Positions 56,101 through 62,470 of a stretch of 64,000 bases of DNA are shown in pieces. A program made the position numbers and the translations under genes. Position 1 is the first letter of the stretch, and every line of letters begins with the position of its first letter. The notes beneath the pieces were generated by a model. That model made no database searches. It was not told the DNA's origin and was given only the letters and a program-made list of their open reading frames with translations. This DNA comes from Aphrocallistes beatrix. Lineage: Eukaryota; Porifera; Hexactinellida; Sceptrulophora; Aphrocallistidae. Location: the NCBI GenBank assembly GCA_963281255.1, contig OY725506.1:2771001-2835000 (forward strand), read 5' to 3'.

Positions 56101-57780
56101 GTGAGAGAGTAAAACTACATCTAAAATGGAGGAAAAAATAAAGTAGCAAGTAAACGGTGGGCAAAAAAATATCCGTACAACTTTTTTTTGCCAGTTCTGG
56201 AATCCCTGGAGTGCTACGTTATTTCAATGGAGAATATTTTGATAGTTTCCTCTGCGGTTAGGTTGTGTTGGAGTATATGTCAGAGATTCCAGATAGACTG
56301 AGATGGAAGGAAATAACTGAGCAGTCGGAAGAGAATAGAGCGAAAGTAGAGGATTGGCGCAAAATTCTTGATTCAGCTCTCCAATGCATCCGCGATTTGA
56401 AGGCTCAAATGTTATCTGCGATCGTCGTCGCCTTTAGCAAACAGTTCCGAATCTATTTCAACGAGTTTATGAAGAAACCTGTCGATTTGTCCATCGATGA
56501 TGCGATCGATGGACTGATGGCTTGGATGGCGAATAACCTGGAAGGGGCGTGGACTACAATGTTGACGGATGACTTTGGTCAGTTCCTGAAGAGGAAATGG
56601 AGTGAAATTGTCAAGATCTGTGCAGGTAAATGGATTCTTTCTAGCTTACATACTTTACCATGGGGACAGTTTTTCCGTATTCGTTTTTCTGCGTAATCTA
56701 TCAGTCCGATTATTTCTAAATTCGTAGTGTAGGAACTTTGTATATTCTAGTAGTGTATAGTGGAATTCGCTTATTAGCAAGTCGAGTTTTGCTCATAAAA
56801 TGGTTGCTAATAAGGGAACAGAATTAACACACAATCTTCACCTGAAACCTGAAGATTGGTTGCTAATAGAGCAATTTTGCTGATAAAGGAGTTGCTAATA
56901 AGCAAATTCCACTGTATCTAATTTATATTTCCATAAAATTCCGCGATTTCGTACGTTTATAACCATATTCTCACACTTTGTCACAGAACTGCAGAAGAAC
57001 AAGAGCAAGCAGATCAGCTACTGCACACGCATGAATGTGGCTGTTGGGATTCTGTACAACTTCCTGCACGTGGACGGGTCCGGCTTAACCAAAGAGGAAA
57101 TGGAGACGGACAGCTACTTAATGCTAAAATCCGCACTAAACCTGTACGGAGACAACACAGAGGATCTGATCGCCATATACTGCAGTCAGCTGTGCGAGGC
57201 GAACCAGAGCGTTGAGGCGAAGTACGGAAGTCTTGTCTTCTCTGCCTATTACTTAGAGGAAGAGAATGAGGTTAAGTTCGAGCTAATTCGAGGGGAAAAC
57301 CTGCCCAAAATGGACGTAATCGGGTCCTGCGATCCTTACATTAAACTGAAGACTTTGCCGAGGGAATTGTTCGAGAAAGTTGAGACGAAGCATCAGAACA
57401 ATACTCAGAATCCGAAATGGAATCTGAAATACAGTTTCAAGCTGACTCAGAATCTGAAATCGGTGAAAGGAGCGACGCTGCAAATGTCTCTCTACGACCA
57501 TGACCGCTTCAATAAGGACGATTACGGCGGATCTGTCTATTTGTCTTTGGAAGAACTGCCGCAGAGCAGCGAAGAAGCGAGCGAGACGTCTCTGAACATT
57601 ATGTTCCCCGTCCAGACGCAGATCCTCTCCGCCATCTGCGACCGAACTGACAAAGAGGCGACCAAGTTCGCTAAGAAAATAAAGAAATATATCGAGGAAG
57701 AATCTGAGATGACTTCTGCCGCGAAAGAGATGGAAAGAGAGAAAAAGTCGAAGAAGAAGAAGGATAAGAAGAAGAATTGA
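50164..57780 (+). CDS. UNC13 family protein, Munc13-4/BAIAP3 type
   Basis: Priming factor for regulated secretion: the MUN domain acts on SNAREs and the flanking C2 domains bind calcium and membranes. Fourteen exons: 50164-50488, 50764-50905, 51258-51419, 51764-52046, 52265-52369, 52438-52723, 53265-53490, 53719-53938, 54223-54417, 54493-54643, 55069-55232, 55816-55963, 56263-56625, 56987-57780. The start is MAEVGDKPKQK, with a basic N-terminus. The first C2 crosses exons 3-4 (DADGFSDPYCKMGLVPRE, TLEPIWEETFEL, LEVWDDD). MUN follows. The last exon has the second C2 (LPKMDVIGSCDPYIKLKT, NPKWNLKYSF, LYDHDRFNKDDYGG) and a Lys-rich end. Both C2 domains keep the aspartates for calcium. C2-MUN-C2 without C1 points to UNC13D/BAIAP3 rather than neuronal UNC13A-C. 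One intron starts with GC (CAG|GCAAGT at 55963). Confidence 0.92.
50524..50715. mobile_element. Dispersed element G
   Basis: GCGGGACGCAGCGTTGAATT to TGACGGTTGGCATGTA, in the first UNC13 intron. The outermost bases at left are lost. Confidence 0.72.
52833..52997. mobile_element. hAT-type MITE, family O
   Basis: CAGTGTTTCCCAACCTGGGG to GAAAACCGCTG with exact 8-bp duplication CAGTAGGG (52825-52832, 52998-53005). Confidence 0.92.
53054..53217. mobile_element. hAT-type MITE, family O (inverted)
   Basis: CAGCGGTTTTCAACC to GGAACCACTG with exact 8-bp duplication TATTATAG. It lies 56 bp from the previous copy in the same UNC13 intron. Confidence 0.92.
53547..53694. mobile_element. pogo-type MITE, family A
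   Basis: CAGTCGACTCCACTTAATCG to AAGTGAGTCGACTG, with a small deletion near the right end. It lies 24 bp from the next UNC13 exon. Confidence 0.85.
54648..54870. repeat. Dispersed repeat T (AGGTGTGAAAATAT family)
   Basis: The clearest copy, inverted: TTTCACACCT at the right, GGTGTAGATATTCACC in the middle, then AATCTAACTGTCCGATT. The same order of words recurs around 14.2-14.5, 46.5, 47.8 and other sites. Confidence 0.65.
55253..55762. mobile_element. hAT-type MITE, family R, with nested family E
   Basis: CAGTGGCGGGCAACC to GCCCCCCGCTG with exact 8-bp duplication ATTTATAA (55245-55252, 55763-55770). It carries 55359-55526. Confidence 0.93.
55359..55526. mobile_element. pogo-type MITE, family E, nested in hAT-type R
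   Basis: CAGTCAGCGTCGCTTATAGT to GCGACCCTGACTG with TA flanks, inside the family R element. The uninterrupted R copy at 20085 lacks it. Confidence 0.9.
56758..56914. mobile_element. pogo-type MITE, family F
   Basis: TAGTGGAATTCGCTTATTAG to CAAATTCCACTG, TA flanks. Last UNC13 intron. Confidence 0.85.
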
Positions 57781-58687
57781 ATGTAGATATGCTTAGTTCT
57801 TAGTTTGTATACAATTGTGTGTCATAATGTATAGGAGTGCTTATTCAAGAGATTTAACTCGATTGGACATTCTTTTGACTGAGGCGAGACGGATTGTCAA
57901 AGTGATCAGTCAACTCCGCTTAAATTAATCGGGACAGTTTAGTTCCAAATGACCTGACAAAATTTCGGATAATTTTAACGCGAATATTTTAAAGATTTGT
58001 AGAGTAAATTATTCCATTTTAAAGAAATCTCGCATTAGTTTATGCAAGAAAAGAAATCCTATTGATTTGCTATGATCGTAGCAATAAATGGTCCCATTCC
58101 TTATGTTGCTAGGGTAGTTCAGGGAAAATGCAACAATATACAACTATGCGTGTCGCATTTCTGTGAAGTGACAAGGAAGGTATCAGCATTTTGCTTCTGT
58201 TTGCGATTAGCAATTCAAACAATTATTTATGAGAGAAATTTGTAATTTTTGCAGTTTATACTGAACGGAAAAATAATCTAATTGATCAACAAATATGTAT
58301 CTGTGATGGACAGAACCGTATAACGGAGTACATAGGAAGATATAAGGCTCGTAACAATTAGACACATTATACTGATGTAAAGCTATAAGATATACGATGC
58401 GCTTATGTTGCTAGGTAAGTAAAGCAAAAGTATGCATACTTGAAGATAGCATTTCCCTTATTGTGTTATTTGCTACGAAGTCCATTGTATTTTAAAGGTT
58501 TTAATTAATTGGGACATGAGTTTAGTTGATTTAATGACACTTTATTATAACGATACAAAGTCACAATAAACAAACAAGACATAAAGATAAAATACACAAA
58601 AAACTGTATGAGTTTGCATTAGCAGCAAAGAGTAGAGAGAAAAGCCGTTGTAGGGGAAAACACATATCCTCATTAGCAGCTCCTCAA
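57781..58687. other. UNC13 3' region
   Basis: Contains a possible polyadenylation signal AATAAA near 58083 and a weak family B trace near 57908. No reading frame of note. Confidence 0.4.
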
Positions 58688-58881
58688 TCAGTGTAGTGAC
58701 GCATCCGTATAGCTCCTCTATCAGTATAGTAACGCGGTCCGTGTAGCTCCCCCCATCAGTATAGTAACGCGGTCCGTGTAGCTCCCCCATCAGTATAGTA
58801 ACGCGGTCCGTGTAGCTCCTCCATCAGTGTAGTGACGCGGTCCGTGTAGCTCCCCCATCAGTGTAGTAACGCGGTCCGTGT
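58688..58881. repeat. 34-bp minisatellite, about 5.7 copies
   Basis: Unit begins CAGTATAGTAACGCGGTCCG and ends GCTCCCCCAT. Copies differ at a few bases and one has 35 bp. A unit of 34 shifts frame each copy, so it is unlikely to be coding. Confidence 0.92.
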
Positions 58882-59672
58882 TAGTCCGCCCCGGCTCCAC
58901 CACCATCCTTTCCTCTCCGGTCGCCGAACTGTGGACCCCCATGCTGTGTATGCCCCTTCTATGTTTCCCTCCCACCCGTTCCTATAGTTAATTACTCAGG
59001 TTGACCCCTCAGGGTTCCAGCAGCCGTTTTGTGGCTAACTGTGAATGCACTTGGGACGCATTCATGTACCTTTCCCCAACCTGAGCTAGAATTGGAGGGT
59101 GTCAAGGCCGGAGCCCCTCCGAATTGAGAGACCCCTCATTATGTAACCTAACTGTATACTTACTATGCCTATACTTATACCTTGACACCATTTAAGGACC
59201 TCCCTATACCCTTAGGATGCAACAATGAGTACGATTGAATTTTGGATGTAAAATTATGACTAAAACGGACATTAATTTAAACTTAACTTAACTGAACTTT
59301 AAACGATACGAGGGTATTCGAACACTTACACCTACACTGAACTTAATTTTGAACGATATTCGAATTCGACCTTATAACCTAACTTTACACGTGAACGAAA
59401 ACGAAGAGGTACTCTCTTATTCGACCTTAAGCTGAACCTTAACCTATCTTAACGAATGTATTGAGGAGACCACATGGACAGACAACTTTGAAGCTCATAA
59501 TTAACAACCCTCCCCCTCCCCCCAAATATTCTAAAATTTCAAAACCTAATAGAATCAACAATTTTTAGCTATACCCCTCTAAGGGGTATGCACGATAACG
59601 ATAAACTGAACCTAGACGGGAGGTATAATTTGGAATACCTCATAAAGCGCACTGAAAGTTTATTAACCTAGT
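58882..59672. other. Gap without recognised genes
   Basis: GC-richer start (58900-59150), then AT-rich with repeated AACTTAAC and GAACCTTAAC words, which may be an eroded simple repeat. Nothing firm. Confidence 0.35.
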
Positions 59673-60357
59673 CTACTGACCTAACTGCAAAATAATGTAC
59701 CCTACTACCCAGGAAATGATGAAGTTAGCGATGATGAGGAATGAGGCTAGAGACATCTCACACCTAGAAAGAAGGATGGAGTTGATTAGTTTGAAAATGG
59801 GAAAGAAGTGAGTGATGGCGTTAAGATTTGCCACATACCTTAGCTCGACGGTCTGGCAGTTTGGAAGTCCCTCAGTCTGAAGATCTGGTAGTCCCTCAGT
59901 CAGAAGATCTGGTAGTCCCTCAGTCAGAAGATCTGGAAGTCCCTCAGTCAGAAGATCTGGTAGTCCCTCAGTCAGAAGATCTGATAGTCCCTCAGTCAGA
60001 AGATCTGGTAGTCCCTTAGTCTGAAGATCTGGTAGTCCCTCAGTCAGAAGATCTGGTAGTCCCTCAGTCAGAAGATCTGATAGTCCCTCAGTCTGAATCT
60101 GACGGTGAGAATTCTAAAAGAGAAAAGATCAGGTCGGTCTATTTGTAAAGTCTATTTGTCAAGTGTAAGAGTAGAATAATACTGACCTGCTGGAGAGTTG
60201 GCTGTGTAGCGGTGCCCCCGGGGGTGATGAGGTGAAGCGTTGAAGAAGGTAGCGAATATTGCCGGCAATATAGTTTCTGCAGCTTCTTCACCCGTATATA
60301 TACTCTCTCCGGTCCCACACAGCAGTAGGCATCTGTCAGTAGGCACCTGCCAATCAT
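59673..60357 (-). CDS. Candidate spliced repeat protein with C-terminal membrane segment
   Basis: Predicted only from sequence. Three minus-strand exons join in phase: 60187-60357, 59839-60113, 59673-59763. The donors are CAG|GTCAGT and AAG|GTATGT; the acceptors follow pyrimidine-rich tracts (TTTTCTCTTTTAG, CCTTCTTTCTAG). Exon 2 is the 24-bp minisatellite read as eight-residue units TEGLPDLL, about ten copies with small changes. Exon 3 adds RCEMSLASFLIIANF and a further hydrophobic run, then stops after LQLGQ, so the end resembles a tail anchor. About 178 residues if the Met at 60357 is used. If transcription starts from the TATA box at 60296-60304, exon 1 has no ATG and the model fails or needs another start. 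No known homologue recognised. Confidence 0.3.
59862..60098. repeat. 24-bp minisatellite, about ten copies
   Basis: Unit GTCCCTCAGTCAGAAGATCT plus GGTA. Nearly identical copies. Open on the plus strand as PQSEDLVV until a stop at 60019, and open throughout on the minus strand as TEGLPDLL. Confidence 0.93.
60296..60304 (-). promoter_or_regulatory. TATA box, leftward
   Basis: GAGTATATATAC on the minus strand, identical over 12 bases to the plus-strand box at 60574-60582 and facing away from it. Confidence 0.45.
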
Positions 60358-60546
60358 TATCTGGAGTAGACACCTGTAAGACTAAACACCTGCCAATCAT
60401 TATCTGGAGTAGACACCTGTAAGACTAAACACCTGTCGACTAGACTAGAGTGCGGACACCTTTGAAGCAGGTGTTGCCTCTGACAAGTGTTTACTACTGA
60501 GTTAGTTCTAATTATAACTGCAATAGACAGGAGGTTGCGACAGGTG
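60344..60546. promoter_or_regulatory. Cluster of seven CAGGTG/CACCTG E-boxes
   Basis: Sites at 60344, 60371, 60387, 60414, 60430, 60468 and 60541. Part of the cluster is a 43-bp tandem duplication (CACCTGCCAATCATTATCTG). CAGGTG is the core bound by Snail/ZEB factors and many bHLH dimers. It lies between two divergent TATA boxes. Confidence 0.5.
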
Positions 60547-60573
60547 TCTTCTCCTGCATGGAACGGTGTAGAG

Positions 60574-60582
60574 TATATATAC
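60574..60582 (+). promoter_or_regulatory. TATA box, rightward
   Basis: GAGTATATATAC about 80 bp upstream of the ATG at 60658, a usual spacing for a short 5' UTR. Confidence 0.5.
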
Positions 60583-60657
60583 AAGTGATGAACACAGTTT
60601 CGAACAATTTCAACAGATCCTTTTCGCTCTCCATCACTCTTCCAAACGACTCATCTG

Positions 60658-61092
60658 ATGGGCTTCTCGCTCCAACTTATCATAGCTAGCTACGTGACAG
60701 CAACTGGATACCTACGCCACATCTACAGCACAACCACATCATATCTCCGGGAAAGCTCGTTACAGCTACGTCACAGCTACGTCACAGCTACAGCATATCT
60801 TGGGGAAAGCTACGTTACAGCTACAGCATATCTCTGCGAAAGCTACGTTACAGCTACAGCATATCTTGGGGAAAGCTACGTTACAGCTACAGCATATCTC
60901 CGCGAAAGCTACGTTACAGCTACAGCACATCTCCGAGAAAGCTACGTTACAGCTACACCATATCTTCGGGAAAGCTACGTTACAGCTATATGTTATCTTC
61001 GGGAAGGTAACGCTACAGTTCCAGGATATCCTCGGAAAGGCTACGCCGCAGTTACAGCAGAACCGTCCACAAGAGTGAACATTAATGTTTGA
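60658..61092 (+). CDS. Candidate 11-residue repeat protein, 144 aa
   Basis: Single-exon frame behind a TATA box. The start MGFSLQLIIASYVTATGYLR is moderately hydrophobic, so secretion is possible but not certain. It then repeats SYVTATAYLRE about eight times and ends in a diverged tail (GYAAVTAEPSTRVNINV). Codon changes between units favour this frame: Leu as CTC or CTT and Arg as CGC, CGA or CGG vary silently, whereas the same changes alter residues in the other plus frame and in the Cys-rich antisense frame. I do not recognise the protein. A non-coding minisatellite of 33 bp remains possible. Confidence 0.4.
   Translation: MGFSLQLIIASYVTATGYLRHIYSTTTSYLRESSLQLRHSYVTATAYLGESYVTATAYLCESYVTATAYLGESYVTATAYLRESYVTATAHLRESYVTATPYLRESYVTAICYLREGNATVPGYPRKGYAAVTAEPSTRVNINV
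60777..61050. repeat. 33-bp minisatellite, about eight copies
   Basis: Unit GAAAGCTACGTTACAGCTAC then AGCATATCTTGGG. Multiple of three, so three frames stay open across it. The last two units are strongly diverged. Confidence 0.92.
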
Positions 61093-61672
61093 TGTCATAA
61101 TAAGTTACGATGTATGATATTGTAACTTATTCTTATAGAAATAACAATTAAATTAGTCATATGGGGTAGAAACAAATCAGAAATGAAAGGGTGAATAAGT
61201 AGTATATATTTAGTGATTGTTAAACCCTTATTTTCCAAAGCTATGGTGTAAAAATATCTTGTGAAAGTAGACAACTGTGAGTCTTGATTCGAACGATTAA
61301 AACAAGAAAACAAATATAAAAATTTCGATACATATTTGTGGACATCTAACCTGGCAACATAAGCAATACCAAATAGCGTTTACAATCGTCTTAAATGTAG
61401 AACAGCGAGCATTAAAGTAAATTATCGGGAAAATAAATCAACAAACCTCCCTGAATAAATTCAAAAACAACACGTTACTTTTGTTTCAGAGTAGAAGGGG
61501 AGAGTAAATCGATTTCCACTTCATTAATCTAATAATTGAGAAAAAAATAAAACAACGAATAATTAATTGAAATAAGAGCAAAGTGAACCTAGCAACATAA
61601 GTGAAATAGTTGTATTTTAAAGAAATTTGATTTAAATGATCTGCGCCCGAATGGTCTTAACAAATTGCTGAG
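61093..61672. other. AT-rich gap
   Basis: 3' region of the repeat gene candidate. No signal beyond AT-rich sequence and an AATAAAA near 61544. Confidence 0.35.
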
Positions 61673-62002
61673 TTATGTCGTCATTGACTGACCTGACTGA
61701 CCTAACAGTGGTCGAGTAGCATGTATTGTACGGTCTGTTGCGGGCGGGCAGAACAGCCGGCCCCGAGTGCAATTCTGATCGTAGTGAAGCCAGTGGCACT
61801 TCGCACACCACTCAGTTCTAAACGAAAGTTTCTCTCCCTTGGATCCAAACATACGCACAAGAAATACGTAGCTCTTGGATGGATGGAACTTCGCAGGAAT
61901 CTTAAAAGAGTGTCTTTGAACCTCACCAACACATTCATCTGCAGAATCCATCTCGATTAACCAAATCATTCTTGAACCATGGATAACAACATATAACTTC
62001 AA
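61673..62002 (-). CDS. Possible exon of an unknown gene
   Basis: Open for 109 codons with a composition unlike chance: FKIPAKFHPSKSYVFLVRMF and SFRTEWCAKCHWLHYDQN, with four Cys in the second half. A second, diverged copy of its C-terminal part lies at about 62310-62460. The two copies differ by a one-base indel, which argues against both being coding. It could be a single exon or part of a repeat. No family recognised. Confidence 0.22.
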   Translation of the reverse strand: MKLYVVIHGSRMIWLIEMDSADECVGEVQRHSFKIPAKFHPSKSYVFLVRMFGSKGEKLSFRTEWCAKCHWLHYDQNCTRGRLFCPPATDRTIHATRPLLGQSGQSMTT

Positions 62003-62460
62003 AGAATATTGTTAATTTTTCATCGTCTGTGATTGGACTATGGATAAATGATCTAAATTAAATTCTAGCATTTGTATTAAATCAATTGAAGTAGCAAAAT
62101 TCTTTACCACTCATTTTCTAAACTTTTGCGACGAAAAAATCCAGCACTAGAAAATAAAAGCAGCGATAAAACTGCTAAATGAGTCGAGTGATTTCATTCT
62201 TACAAGTGCGCTTCGCTTGCTTGAGCAGCTCGGCTGGTCCCACATCAATTAATTATAAGCTAGATAACAGCTCTAAATACTTCTGTCTTACTGTTATAAT
62301 CGATATCACTTGAAACCTGACTGTCCTGACAATCGTTGAGTAGTACGAAATATGCGGAGATGTTGCGGGGTTGTGAGCCAGTCCGGACCGCGTGCAACTC
62401 TGATGGTAGTGAAGCCAGTGGTACTTCGCACACCACTCAGTTCTAAACGAGGTTTCTCTC
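61690..62460. repeat. Diverged 160-bp direct duplication
   Basis: 61690-61842 and 62310-62462 share GTAGTGAAGCCAGTGG, CTTCGCACACCACTCAGTTC and TTTCTCTCCCTTG. The match stops at CTCCCTTG, where the second copy runs into the 161-bp satellite. A fragment of repeat D lies between them (62205-62315). Confidence 0.8.
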
Positions 62461-62470
62461 CCTTGAGAAA

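Noticed and set aside
59828-60019. Plus-strand PQSEDLVV repeat protein
   Set aside because: The frame stops inside the repeat and lacks upstream signals; the minus-strand reading has splice sites and stays open.
59862-61050. CRISPR-like array
   Set aside because: Repeats are head to tail with no unique spacers, in an animal genome; they are minisatellites.
60766-61098. Cys-rich antisense frame (CCSCNVAFPKI repeats)
   Set aside because: Falls on the complement of the 33-bp repeat. Differences between units change residues here but are largely silent in the plus-strand frame.
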